Below are positions 54,142 through 63,197 of a stretch of DNA of 64,000 nucleotides, piece after piece (within the stretch, counting starts at the first letter, position 1; each line of letters starts with the position of its first letter). This stretch comes from Paraburkholderia tropica (lineage in GTDB: Bacteria; Pseudomonadota; Gammaproteobacteria; Burkholderiales; Burkholderiaceae): NCBI RefSeq assembly GCF_914484835.1, contig NZ_CAJZAR010000028.1, forward strand, positions 62,001 to 126,000. Direction: 5' to 3'. Made by a program: the position numbers and the translations under genes. Under the pieces are notes generated by a model that did no database searches, had not been told where the DNA came from, and saw only the letters and a list, made by a program, of their open reading frames with translations.

Positions 54142-55386
54142 ATGTCCCTGCAGATCGACGACCTTCCTGCCGCCATCCGCGCGGCGAAGCGCGAGTTGCG
54201 CGAGCGGCTGCCCAACTATCGCGAGATATGCGCGGAAGTCGAGGCGGACATGATCGCGCAGGCGGAGCACATCGCGGCGCTGCGCGAGCGCGGCGAGCCG
54301 GTGATCCCCGAAATCCGCTTCGACGATATCGCGGCGAATCGCGTGAGCGCGCAGCAGATCGCGGCCGTGAAAGCACGTGGCGCGTGCGTGATCCGCAGCG
54401 TGTTCGATCGCGCGCGCGTCGAGCAATGGGACCGCGATATCGCCGACTATGTCGAGCGCAACCGGCTCGACCAGAAACTGGAAAACCGCGCCGAGGATAA
54501 ATACTTCGGACAACTGGATTCCAGCAAGCCTCAGATTTACGGCGTGTACTGGTCGAAGCCGCAAGTGCTCGCGCGCCAGTCGCCGGAACTCACGCAGGCG
54601 CGCGTGTTTCTGAACCGGCTCTGGCGCAGCGAAAGCGAAGGGCGCGTGCATTTCGATCCCGAGCGCGTGCCCGTTTATGCAGATCGTCTGCGGCGGCGTC
54701 CGCCGGGTTCGGCGTCGCTCGGCCTGTCGGCGCATTGCGACGGCGGCTCGGTGGAGCGCTGGATCGAGGCGAATTTCCGCAAGGTCTACCGCGAGGTGTT
54801 TTCCGGCAACTGGCGCGCCTACGATCCGTTCGACGCGGCGTGGCGCACGGAGGTCGAGGAAATCGCCTCGCCCGCGGTCTGCTCGATGTTCCGCACGTTT
54901 CAGGGCTGGACCGCGCTGACGCAGCAAGGTCCCGGCGACGGCACGCTGCAACTCGTGCCGATCGCCAACGCGATGGTGTATATCCTGCTGCGCGCGCTGC
55001 AGGACGATATCGCCGCCGACGATCTGTGCGGCGCCATGCCGGGCCGCGCGCTGTCGATCAAGGAGGCGTATCACGCGCCGCTGTTCCGGGCGCTCTCGTC
55101 GATACCGTTGATGCAGCCGGGCGACACCGTGTTCTGGCACAGCGATGTGATTCACGCGGTCGAGGACGCGCATCGCGGCAACGGTTACAGCAACGTCATG
55201 TATATCGCCTCGCTGCCCGCGTGTGCGAAAAACGACGCCTATTTGCGGAGGCAATTACCGAGCTTTATCGACGGAAGAAGTCCGCCCGATTTTCCGGCGG
55301 ACCATTTCGAAGTGGATTTCGCCGGACGCGCGACGCTCGACGATCTTAGCGAACTGGGCCGCGCGCAGATGGGGGTTGAGCTTTGA
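54142..55386 (+). CDS. DUF1479 family protein (YbiU-like, putative Fe(II)/2-oxoglutarate dioxygenase)
   Basis: A 414-residue protein matching DUF1479 over its whole length. The likely iron ligands are H-x-D in S-A-H-C-D-G-G-S and a distal His in V-F-W-H-S-D-V-I-H, with Arg in a following R-G-N-G segment for 2-oxoglutarate. YbiU of enterobacteria is the best-known relative; its substrate is not established. GGAG precedes the ATG. A remnant of an AraC regulator follows directly, starting where this gene ends. Confidence 0.88.
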   Translation: MSLQIDDLPAAIRAAKRELRERLPNYREICAEVEADMIAQAEHIAALRERGEPVIPEIRFDDIAANRVSAQQIAAVKARGACVIRSVFDRARVEQWDRDIADYVERNRLDQKLENRAEDKYFGQLDSSKPQIYGVYWSKPQVLARQSPELTQARVFLNRLWRSESEGRVHFDPERVPVYADRLRRRPPGSASLGLSAHCDGGSVERWIEANFRKVYREVFSGNWRAYDPFDAAWRTEVEEIASPAVCSMFRTFQGWTALTQQGPGDGTLQLVPIANAMVYILLRALQDDIAADDLCGAMPGRALSIKEAYHAPLFRALSSIPLMQPGDTVFWHSDVIHAVEDAHRGNGYSNVMYIASLPACAKNDAYLRRQLPSFIDGRSPPDFPADHFEVDFAGRATLDDLSELGRAQMGVEL

Positions 55387-55570
55387 AACTGGGGCTTTAA
55401 ACGCGCGACGCTGGCGGCAGCATGCGCGGTGTTTTCTTGCGCTGGAGCGTCTCGCGAGCGGCGAAGATACCGTCGCGGTCGCGCTCGATCACGGCTACAC
55501 GAGCCAGAGCGCGTTTGCCGCGATGTTCAAGCGCCGTTTCGGCAGGGCGCCGTCGGCGTTTTATCGATGA
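55382..55570 (+). pseudogene. Remnant of an AraC-family regulator (second HTH only)
   Basis: In the frame ending at 55570, 62 codons read as the end of an AraC protein: W-R-Q-H-A-R-C-F-L-A-L-E-R-L-A-S-G-E, then V-A-L-D-H-G-Y-T-S-Q-S-A-F-A-A-M-F-K-R-R-F-G. This is the second helix-turn-helix and the family signature. The sensor domain and first HTH are missing; the sequence upstream is the DUF1479 gene in another frame. There is no start codon with RBS. Probably the leftover of a deletion that joined it to the end of the DUF1479 gene. Confidence 0.75.
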
Positions 55571-55658
55571 AGTGGCGTGATGCCGATGGCGTGCGCCCGC
55601 AATCGACTGCATCGGGCAACGCGGACGCACGCTCATCGCTGGGACTGAAACCCGCGAC

Positions 55659-56780
<1,122 letters not shown>

Positions 56781-56889
56781 CGGGTGGGGCTCCGTAGTAA
56801 TCAAAGGCATGCTCAGGACGATCCGAAAGCCGGACCGAAGTCCGGACCGCCCGCCGTGAGCGCGCGGCTGAATTCCGCCGAACCCGAAT

Positions 56890-56943
56890 GGTATATTCTG
56901 GATACCTGGCGTCAAGAACGCACTTTGTTTCGCCTAGGTATCC
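56890..56943. promoter_or_regulatory. Inverted repeats in the OYE/HxlR divergent promoter
   Basis: GGATACCT (56900-56907) and AGGTATCC (56936-56943) are exact inverses spaced 28 bp apart. GGTAT at 56890-56894 and ATACC at 56902-56906 make a second, overlapping inverted repeat. The right arm ends 11 bases before the HxlR start and covers its leader. Candidate autoregulatory site of the HxlR protein. Confidence 0.6.
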
Positions 56944-56954
56944 TCGAGGAAACC

Positions 56955-57344
56955 ATGCCCCTGCCTTCGAAGCTCGATTGCCGCCAACATTTTTCCGTCG
57001 ATTGCCCGAGCCGCTTGCTGATCGATCAGATCGCGGACAAGTGGTCGATGATGATCCTGACCGTGCTCGACGCGGGCCCGATGCGCTTCAACGCGATCAA
57101 GCGCCATCTGGAAGGCGTCACGCAAAAGGCGCTGACGCAATGTCTGCGCCGTCTGGAGCGCAATGGCCTCGTGTCGCGCAAGGTGATTCCCGTGTCGCCC
57201 GTTGCGGTCGAGTACGAGATCACGCAATTGGGGCGCTCGCTGCAAGGGCCGTTCAGGGCGCTTTATGCGTGGACGCTGCACAACCTCGAAGCCGTCGATG
57301 TGGCGCGTGCGGCCTTCGATGCGCGCGCACAGAGCGAGGCGTGA
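56955..57344 (+). CDS. HxlR-family transcriptional regulator
   Basis: A 129-residue winged-helix regulator of typical HxlR length. D-K-W-S-M-M-I-L, R-F-N-A-I-K-R-H-L-E-G-V-T-Q-K-A-L-T and E-Y-E-I-T-Q-L-G mark the family. Two Cys lie near the N-terminus (C9 and C17), where thiol-sensing members such as YodB and QorR carry their redox Cys. GAGGA precedes the ATG. Divergent from the Old Yellow Enzyme gene, its likely target. Confidence 0.92.
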   Translation: MPLPSKLDCRQHFSVDCPSRLLIDQIADKWSMMILTVLDAGPMRFNAIKRHLEGVTQKALTQCLRRLERNGLVSRKVIPVSPVAVEYEITQLGRSLQGPFRALYAWTLHNLEAVDVARAAFDARAQSEA

Positions 57345-57352
57345 AGCGCGCG

Positions 57353-57820
57353 TCAGTCGGCCAGAAACGCCATCAACGCCTCGTTGAAAGCGGCCGCCGA
57401 ATCGACGTTGCCGATATGCGCCGCGCCTGAAATCTCCACGAATCGCGCGCCGCGAATCTGCGCGCACATCGCCTGGCCGATCGCGGGCGGCGAGACGCGG
57501 TCCTCGCTGCCCGCGACGATCAGTGTCGGCTGCGCGATCTCCGTGAGCCGGGCGCTCGCGTCATAACCCACCACACCTTGCGCGACCCACGCGAGCGACG
57601 CGCCATCCGACATGGCCGCGATCGCGTGCCACGCCTGCCACGTGCGCATGCCTTCGTCGCTCGCGCGAAAAGCCGCGCTCACGTTGAACGGCCAGGAGCC
57701 TTCGAAACGCACGACCGGACCGTCTTCGGCGCGAAACGTCCTGGCCCATTGATCGGCGAGGGCGCGGAACGCGTCGGTGGCCGTCGAGCCGTAACGTTGG
57801 GCGGGTTTGGCGTCCGATCC
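57353..57820 (-). pseudogene. Truncated alpha/beta hydrolase (C-terminal half only)
   Basis: About 150 codons read as the C-terminal half of an alpha/beta hydrolase of the 3-oxoadipate enol-lactonase type. The acid is in P-T-L-I-V-A-G-S-E-D, the catalytic His in I-S-G-A-A-H-I, and the stop is in place. The N-terminal half with the oxyanion loop and the G-x-S-x-G nucleophile is absent. The frame runs open to 57895, but that part overlaps the promoter and operator of the divergent SDR gene and has no similarity. A 5' deletion is the simplest explanation. Downstream it nearly touches the HxlR stop. Confidence 0.7.
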
Positions 57821-57838
57821 GGTTCTGGAATTCGGTGT

Positions 57839-57852
57839 AGTATTCAGATACT
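57839..57852. promoter_or_regulatory. 14-bp site like the TetR operator, SDR promoter
   Basis: AGTATTCAGATACT matches GGTATGCAGATACT at 59373-59386 in 12 of 14 positions and is itself an inverted repeat (AGTAT/ATACT). It lies 67 bp upstream of the SDR start at 57919. Probably bound by the TetR protein encoded at 58718-59338 (inference). Confidence 0.55.
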
Positions 57853-57918
57853 CGTTGGAATCTGAAATGAACGCGTGCTCGCGCAATGCGGGCACGCGGC
57901 CTGAATCGGGAGTGGAAT

Positions 57919-58665
57919 ATGGCAGCGGAACTCAAGGGCCGGCGGGTGGTGATCGTCGGCGGCACATCGGGATTCGGTTTCGAAGTGGCGCGCATGGCGC
58001 GCGACGCGGGCGCGCAAGTCGTCATCACGGGCCGCGATGCGCAGCGGCGCGACGCAGCGCTGGCCGCGCTCGGCGCGGTGGATAAGGCGGCGGGCGAAGT
58101 GACGGTGAGCGCGCTAGCGCTCGATATCGCCGACGAAGCCGCGCTAACGGACTTTTTCGCGCACATCGGACCGTTCGATCACCTCGTCTCGATGGCGGGC
58201 GGCGCGATGGGCGGCGGCTTTCTCGAAGCGCCGCTCGAGACCATTCGCCAGGCCGTGGAAGAGAAATTTTTCGCCAATCTGCGGCTCGCGCGGCAGGCCG
58301 CGCCTCACGTGCGCGAAGGCGGCAGTCTCGTGTTCACGGCGGGATCGGGCGGACGTCCGCATAACGCTTCGGGTGCGATCGTCGGCAACGATGCGATCCG
58401 CACGCTGGTCGAAGGGCTCGCGGTGGAACTCGCACCGCGTGCGCGCGTGAATGCGGTCGCGCCTACGTGGACGCGCACGCCGCTATGGCGCGCGATGCCC
58501 GCGAGCGATGTGGACGCGATCGAGCAGCGCTTCAATGCGCTGATTCCGCTCGGCCGCACCGCGAAGGTGGAGGAAGTGGCCGCCGCCTATCTGTTCCTCA
58601 TGAGCAACGGCTTCGTGACGGGCCAGACGATTGCCGTCGACGGAGGCGTGACGCTCGTTTCCTGA
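57919..58665 (+). CDS. SDR-fold protein lacking the YxxxK catalytic pair
   Basis: A 248-residue protein with an SDR cofactor motif (G-G-T-S-G-F-G near residue 14), R at the end of the second strand (T-G-R-D) for NADP(H), and the C-terminal G-Q-T-I-A-V-D-G-G. Where the catalytic Y-x3-K is expected, the sequence reads A-S-G-A-I-V-G-N-D-A-I, so Tyr and Lys are missing. It may be a divergent reductase with another mechanism or a binding protein. GGGAG lies upstream of the start at 57919. It is convergent with the TetR gene and shares an operator-like site with the aldo-keto reductase. Confidence 0.82.
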   Translation: MAAELKGRRVVIVGGTSGFGFEVARMARDAGAQVVITGRDAQRRDAALAALGAVDKAAGEVTVSALALDIADEAALTDFFAHIGPFDHLVSMAGGAMGGGFLEAPLETIRQAVEEKFFANLRLARQAAPHVREGGSLVFTAGSGGRPHNASGAIVGNDAIRTLVEGLAVELAPRARVNAVAPTWTRTPLWRAMPASDVDAIEQRFNALIPLGRTAKVEEVAAAYLFLMSNGFVTGQTIAVDGGVTLVS

Positions 58666-58717
58666 GTTTCTGTTTAGCCTGCGCGTTCCGCGTACCTGCC
58701 GCTCCGCGTTCCGGCGT

Positions 58718-59338
58718 TCAGCGCTTCGCGCGCTTGCGCGCCGGAGCGGGCGCGGCGCTTGCGCCGAACACGCCTTGCAGCGCCACGCGCAACAAATCGC
58801 CCGAGGTGGGCTGGCTGACGAAACTCATCGCGGGCGCGTAGGTCAACTCGAACACGAGCGCACCGACGGTCTCGGGCGAGAGCGTGGCGGCCGGAGTGTC
58901 CGGCGCGATGGCGAGCAGACGTTCGCCGAGCGCGCGCCATTGCGTCCGCAACACTTTTTCCTGAGCCTTGCGGAAGGCGCTGCCCGGTTTGGCGTGGCGC
59001 GCGTACTCGACGATCAGCGAGGGCCAGTTGCCGGTGCGCGAATGCTTGTCGGACCAGCGCGCGAGGCACTCGATGGCGTCGCCGAGGCTCTGCGCGTCAT
59101 GCAGCGCCGCGAGGATCGTGGCGAGGCTGGTCTTGCCGTGCGCGTTGAGCACGTCGAGAAACAGGGCTTCCTTGCCGTCGAAATTCGAGTAGACGGCGCC
59201 TTTGCTGAAGCCGGCTTCGTCGGCGATGCGTTCGAGCGACGTGGCGGCGTAGCCGTCGCGCGCGAACAGCGTCTGCGCGACGTCGATGAGTTTCTCGCGC
59301 GTCTGCGCCTGGCTGGCTTCACGGGTCATGCGGGGCAT
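58718..59338 (-). CDS. TetR-family transcriptional regulator
   Basis: A 206-residue TetR protein. The HTH is in residues about 10-57 (R-E-K-L-I-D-V-A-Q-T-L-F-A-R-D-G-Y, then T-S-L-E-R-I-A-D-E-A-G-F-S-K-G-A-V-Y-S-N-F); the C-terminal ligand domain is helical. The start at 59338 has AAGGA upstream. Divergent from the aldo-keto reductase gene over 165 bp containing a strong operator candidate at 59373-59404. A second copy of half of that operator precedes the SDR at 57919, so it probably represses both (inference). Confidence 0.92.
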   Translation of the reverse strand: MPRMTREASQAQTREKLIDVAQTLFARDGYAATSLERIADEAGFSKGAVYSNFDGKEALFLDVLNAHGKTSLATILAALHDAQSLGDAIECLARWSDKHSRTGNWPSLIVEYARHAKPGSAFRKAQEKVLRTQWRALGERLLAIAPDTPAATLSPETVGALVFELTYAPAMSFVSQPTSGDLLRVALQGVFGASAAPAPARKRAKR

Positions 59339-59372
59339 GGGCGGATTCCTTCGCGGGTGCGCTCGTTGGACC

Positions 59373-59404
59373 GGTATGCAGATACTGATGAGTATCCGCA
59401 TACC
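59373..59404. promoter_or_regulatory. TetR operator candidate
   Basis: GGTATGCAGATACT (59373-59386) and AGTATCCGCATACC (59391-59404) are inverse copies with one mismatch in 14, separated by GATG. It lies between the divergent TetR and aldo-keto reductase genes. Each arm is itself a GTAT/ATAC inverted repeat, so two dimers could bind. Confidence 0.75.
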
Positions 59405-59503
59405 ATCAGGCATCACGGTAGCGGTTTTGTTTTCGGCACGCGAGACGTGCGGTCCGCGCGGCTGGCTGCGCGTATTTTACCCAGAACATTTCGAGGAACT
59501 TTC

Positions 59504-60337
59504 ATGACTGTCAATCCGGCGCCTCTCATCAAACTGGCCAACGGCGTGGAGATGCCGCAAACCGGCCTCGGCACCTGGCCGCTCGACGACGCCGGCGCGG
59601 CGCAAGCCGTGGCGAGCGCGCTGCAAACCGGCTATCGGCTCATCGATACGGCGGAAAACTACGGCAACGAAGCGGGCGTGGGCGCGGGCATTCGCGCGTC
59701 GGGCGTCGCGCGCGAATCGATCTTCGTCACCAGCAAGTTCAATCGCCAATGGCATAGCGTGGAGGGCGCGCGCGAGGCCTGCGAGGCGAGCCTCAAGCGG
59801 CTCGGGCTCGACTATCTGGACCTGCTGCTCGTGCATTGGCCGAATCCCGACCAGAACCGCTATGTGGAGGCGTTCGAAGGACTCGCGCGGCTGCTGGAGG
59901 CGGGCAAGGTGCGCGCGATCGGCACCTCGAACTTCAAGCCCGAGCATTTGCAGCGCCTGTTCGACGCGGGCTTCGTGCCGCACGTGAATCAGATCCAGCT
60001 CGATCCCTGGCACGCGCGCGACGATATCGTGGCGATCCACGCGGAGCGCGGCATCGTCACGGAAACGTGGAGCCCGATCGGGCGAGGCGGCGACCTGCTG
60101 GCCGAAGAGACGATCGTTTCCATCGCGCGGCAATATGGACGCACGCCCGCGCAGATCGTGCTGCGCTGGCATACGCAGCGCGGCTTCGTGCCGGTGCCGA
60201 AATCGGCGGACCCGGCGCGTCAGGCGCAGAATCTCGACATCTTCGATTTCCGCCTGAGCGACGAGGAAATGACGGCGGTGAGCGCGCTCAAGCGCGGCGA
60301 GACGGACATGCTGGACGCCGACGTGTTCGGCCATTGA
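59504..60337 (+). CDS. Aldo/keto reductase
   Basis: A 277-residue (alpha/beta)8-barrel reductase. The catalytic tetrad is visible: D and Y in D-T-A-E-N-Y-G-N-E, K in T-S-K-F, and H in L-L-V-H-W-P. The NADPH segment V-P-K-S is near the C-terminus. It resembles 2,5-diketo-gluconate reductase-like AKR5 members. It would reduce aldehydes or ketones with NADPH. GAGGA precedes the ATG at 59504; the frame is open far upstream but antisense to the TetR gene. Probably repressed by the divergent TetR protein. Confidence 0.93.
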   Translation: MTVNPAPLIKLANGVEMPQTGLGTWPLDDAGAAQAVASALQTGYRLIDTAENYGNEAGVGAGIRASGVARESIFVTSKFNRQWHSVEGAREACEASLKRLGLDYLDLLLVHWPNPDQNRYVEAFEGLARLLEAGKVRAIGTSNFKPEHLQRLFDAGFVPHVNQIQLDPWHARDDIVAIHAERGIVTETWSPIGRGGDLLAEETIVSIARQYGRTPAQIVLRWHTQRGFVPVPKSADPARQAQNLDIFDFRLSDEEMTAVSALKRGETDMLDADVFGH

Positions 60338-60356
60338 GCGTGCGTCGATGAGAAAA

Positions 60357-60390
60357 CAGCGCGACGGTTTTTAGCCGTTCGCGCTGCTTC
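60357..60390. terminator. Probable two-way terminator between AKR and SBP genes
   Basis: CAGCGCGACGG (60357-60367) pairs with CCG-T-TCGCGCTG (60375-60386) with one bulged base. An A-run before it (AAAA at 60353-60356) and a T-rich tail are modest. It lies between convergent stop codons. Confidence 0.5.
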
Positions 60391-60426
60391 AAAACTCGCT
60401 CAGGACGCAAACAAGACGCGATGCGC

Positions 60427-61290
60427 CTAGTCGCCCGGCTGCGCGACGATCGCGCCATCGATGTGATGCCGCGCGAGCGCGTCGGCCACGAAACCCGACT
60501 GGACCATCTCGCCCGCGAACTGCGCGATGCAGTCGGCGGCGGCGTCGCCTTCGTTCTTGCGCACGCCCATCGCCTGGCGGATGACCATGAAGCGGCCGTC
60601 GATCAGATGCAGTCCGCTGCCCGGCGAGGCTTGCTGGGCGAGTTGCGGCTTCACGCCTGCGAGCACGTCGATATGCTGCTTCTGAAACGCGTCGAAGACC
60701 GCTGACGAGGGCGAGATGCGCACGAGCGTCGCGTGCTTCAGCGTGCGCGAGAGATAGAGATCGTAGGCGCTGCCCCGGCTGACCGCGATGCTCACGCCGG
60801 GTTGGTCGACGTCGTCGCGGCGCGCGATGGGCGAGCCGTCGCGCACCGCATACGCGCCTTCGATCAGCACATAGGGCGCGGTGAAGCGGACGTCCTCGCC
60901 GCGTTTAGGATCGACGGCGAAGAAGCCCAGATTGGCGCGTCCGTTCACGACGTTGTCGAGCGACGCCGCCGCGCTCGTCGCCGTGACGAGTTGCACGCGC
61001 GCGCCCAGACGCCGCGCGAGTTCGGTGGCCAGATCGACAGACACGCCGATAGGTTCATGCGTGCTCGCGTCGAGCGAGGCGAGCACCGGATTGCCGATGT
61101 TGATCGAGGCGCGCAAGGTGCCGTCGGGCGCCAATGTGCTGGCGGCGGCCGGGCAAACGCTCGCGTTGTCCGATGCCGCGACGGCCATCGTGTTGCCGAA
61201 GCCGAGTAGTGCGGCGATCAACGACGCGCCGCCGATCCATCGGAAACGCGCGCGCGAACGAACTAAGCCAGCAGCTTGATAAGCGTTCAT
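60427..61290 (-). CDS. Orphan periplasmic solute-binding protein (SBP_bac_3 type)
   Basis: A 287-residue exported protein. After a signal peptide (cleavage near A-V-A-A) it reads as an amino-acid type binding protein: G-V-S-V-D-L-A-T-E-L-A-R-R-L-G, then G-F-F-A-V-D-P-K-R and A-P-Y-V-L-I-E-G-A-Y-A-V, and S-R-G-S-A-Y-D-L-Y. No permease or ATPase gene is adjacent. It is the third gene of an operon with an exported monooxygenase-like protein and an exported hydrolase, 28 bases after the former. It may serve a distant transporter, or act in sensing. Confidence 0.82.
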   Translation of the reverse strand: MNAYQAAGLVRSRARFRWIGGASLIAALLGFGNTMAVAASDNASVCPAAASTLAPDGTLRASINIGNPVLASLDASTHEPIGVSVDLATELARRLGARVQLVTATSAAASLDNVVNGRANLGFFAVDPKRGEDVRFTAPYVLIEGAYAVRDGSPIARRDDVDQPGVSIAVSRGSAYDLYLSRTLKHATLVRISPSSAVFDAFQKQHIDVLAGVKPQLAQQASPGSGLHLIDGRFMVIRQAMGVRKNEGDAAADCIAQFAGEMVQSGFVADALARHHIDGAIVAQPGD

Positions 61291-61318
61291 CGTTTGATCT
61301 CACTGAGCATGGCGCAAC

Positions 61319-61705
61319 TCACGGCATCGCATGGTGCAGACGCTCGTCGAACGGACCGCCAAGAATCGGTTGCAGCGTTTCGCGCAGGCTGCGCACGTAA
61401 GGCCGCGAAACGAAGGCATCATAAGCCGCTTTCGACTTCAGCACTTCCACGAGCGTGAAGTGGTTTTCCGCGCCGATCTGCTGAAGCACTTCGATGCTTG
61501 CCACGGCCGGGTCCTGTTTTGCCTGCGCCTCGAAAGCGCGCAGTGCAGGCAGCGCTTCAGGCACCTTGGGCGGTTCGATATCGACGTGAACGACGGCGTA
61601 AATGGCATCGCTGGTGGGCGTATCGGCTTGCGTGGCGCACGCGGCATTCGAATAGATCGCGACAACCGCCAACGAGGAAATAGCGGCAAATAAAGTGAAT
61701 TTCAT
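61319..61705 (-). CDS. Exported antibiotic-biosynthesis-monooxygenase (ABM) domain protein
   Basis: A 128-residue protein with a Sec signal peptide (cleavage near A-C-A-T) followed by an ABM-type ferredoxin-like domain: V-V-H-V-D-I, F-E-A-Q-A-K-Q-D, F-T-L-V-E-V-L-K-S-K-A-A-Y-D-A-F. ABM enzymes oxidise quinols without metal or flavin. A signal peptide is unusual for this family, as most members are cytoplasmic. Second of three genes, between the exported hydrolase (67 bases upstream) and the orphan binding protein. Confidence 0.82.
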   Translation of the reverse strand: MKFTLFAAISSLAVVAIYSNAACATQADTPTSDAIYAVVHVDIEPPKVPEALPALRAFEAQAKQDPAVASIEVLQQIGAENHFTLVEVLKSKAAYDAFVSRPYVRSLRETLQPILGGPFDERLHHAMP

Positions 61706-61772
61706 TGACGTACGGGAATCCAGCGTATTTCAGGCTGGCACCGCAACGTACGGTGCCAGAAAATCATCGATA

Positions 61773-62846
61773 TCAATGGGCCGCGTTGGCTTCGCTGAGT
61801 CCGCGCAACAGGGCGGCGTGAAAGCGATCGGGAATCTGCATTTGCGGCGCGTGACCGGCGTCGGGAAATTCCACGAGCTGAACATGCGGAATTACGCTCG
61901 CCGCGTGATGCGCGAGCGCGGGGTAATTGCCGAGTGTCGGACGAATCTCCGCCGGCGCGTATTCCTTGCCGATCGCCGTGGTGTCCTTATCGCCGATCAT
62001 CAGCAGCGTAGGCGGCTGGATTTGCGAGAGTTCGTAAACCACAGGCTGCGTGAGAATCATGTCGTAAAGCAGCGCCGAATCCCACGCGACTTCCGCGCGT
62101 TGCGGGCCGCGATACATCCCTGCGAGCATTTGCACCGAAGGCTCGTAAGCGTCTTTCCATTGGCCCGCGAAATAGGTGCTTTTCTCGTAGTTCCGAATGC
62201 GCGCGGCCGAGGTATGCAATTCGCGCTCGTACCATTGATCGACGGAAACCGGCGGCACGCCTTTCGCGCGCCAGTCTTCGAGACCGATCGGATCGACGAG
62301 TACGAGTTGCTGCGTCTCTTTCGGCCACGTGAGCGCATAGCGGATCGCCAGCATGCCGCCCGTGGAATGGCCGATCATGATCGCGTGCTCGATGCCAAGC
62401 GATTCCAGCAGCGCGTGCGTATTGAGCGCGAGTTGCTGGAACGTGAATTGATAACTCTGCGGTTTGCTCGATTTGCAGAAACCGATCTGATCGACGGCAA
62501 TCACGCGATAGCCCGCTTCGCTGAGCACCTTGATGGTCGGCGCCCAGGTCGCCGCGCAATAGTTCTTGCCGTGCAGCAGGACGGCGGTGCGGCCATTGGC
62601 TTTGCCCGCGTTGGGCGGCACGTCCATATACGCCATATTGAGCGTCTGGCGCTGCGAGGTGAACGTGAAGGTCTTGACCGGATAAGGGTAGTCGAAGCCT
62701 TGAAGCTCGGAGCCGTACACGGGGCCGTCCTGCGTGTCGGCGGCGCTGGATGCGGCGGCGCTGTCCTCAGCGAATGCGTAATGGCTGGCGGAAACGGCGA
62801 AAGCCGCAATCAGGGCCAGCGGCATGAATTGTCGAAGCACTTTCAT
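61773..62846 (-). CDS. Exported alpha/beta hydrolase
   Basis: A 357-residue hydrolase with a Sec signal peptide (cleavage near Y-A-F-A). Oxyanion region L-L-H-G-K-N-Y-C, nucleophile G-H-S-T-G-G, acid in M-I-G-D-K-D-T-T, and His in P-D-A-G-H-A-P-Q. Two Cys near the active site (Y-C-A-A-T and G-F-C-K-S) could form a disulphide in the periplasm. The start at 62846 begins the signal peptide. It is first of the three-gene operon of exported proteins; the substrate is unknown. Confidence 0.87.
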   Translation of the reverse strand: MKVLRQFMPLALIAAFAVSASHYAFAEDSAAASSAADTQDGPVYGSELQGFDYPYPVKTFTFTSQRQTLNMAYMDVPPNAGKANGRTAVLLHGKNYCAATWAPTIKVLSEAGYRVIAVDQIGFCKSSKPQSYQFTFQQLALNTHALLESLGIEHAIMIGHSTGGMLAIRYALTWPKETQQLVLVDPIGLEDWRAKGVPPVSVDQWYERELHTSAARIRNYEKSTYFAGQWKDAYEPSVQMLAGMYRGPQRAEVAWDSALLYDMILTQPVVYELSQIQPPTLLMIGDKDTTAIGKEYAPAEIRPTLGNYPALAHHAASVIPHVQLVEFPDAGHAPQMQIPDRFHAALLRGLSEANAAH

Positions 62847-63083
62847 TCTTGTTGATTGGCGTGACGAAGAGAGAAAGAGTGAGCATGCGATGAGCGTGAA
62901 TTCATCGCGCGTATTCATAGCAGCCTGCTATTTTCGGGCACGCGCGTGAATTCGGGAATGTGCCCCGTCATTGAAAGATTCTTCAGATTTTTTTGAAAAT
63001 AATGCTTTCGATTCGTTACCTGAAAGCTGAATCGCATGGATAAGGCATTGCCACCATATCGATAAGGCATAGATAAGGCATCG
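62847..63083. other. Gene-free promoter stretch with GATAAGGCAT repeats
   Basis: AT-rich stretch holding the promoter of the exported hydrolase operon. The decamer GATAAGGCAT occurs three times, at 63039-63048, 63061-63070 and 63072-63081. No gene is supported. Confidence 0.5.
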
Positions 63084-63119
63084 AAAAAAAAGCCCCGGCG
63101 GGTTCCGGTCGCCGGGGCT
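63084..63119 (-). terminator. Rho-independent terminator after the efflux gene
   Basis: AGCCCCGGCG (63091-63100) and CGCCGGGGCT (63110-63119) form a perfect 10-bp stem; on the minus strand a run of eight T follows (A-run 63084-63091). It lies about 80 bases past the stop of the outer-membrane efflux gene. A small second hairpin GAGGC/GCCTC follows on the plus side. Confidence 0.9.
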
Positions 63120-63197
63120 AAAAACGAGGCTGGCGCCTCGGCTATCACACCTGGGTGTGTGAAGTCTTTCGTCTCGCTTGAAGTGTCGTTTGACGGG

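Noticed and set aside
55223..55381. In-frame extension of the AraC remnant upstream
   Set aside because: These codons are the DUF1479 gene read in another frame and have no AraC similarity.
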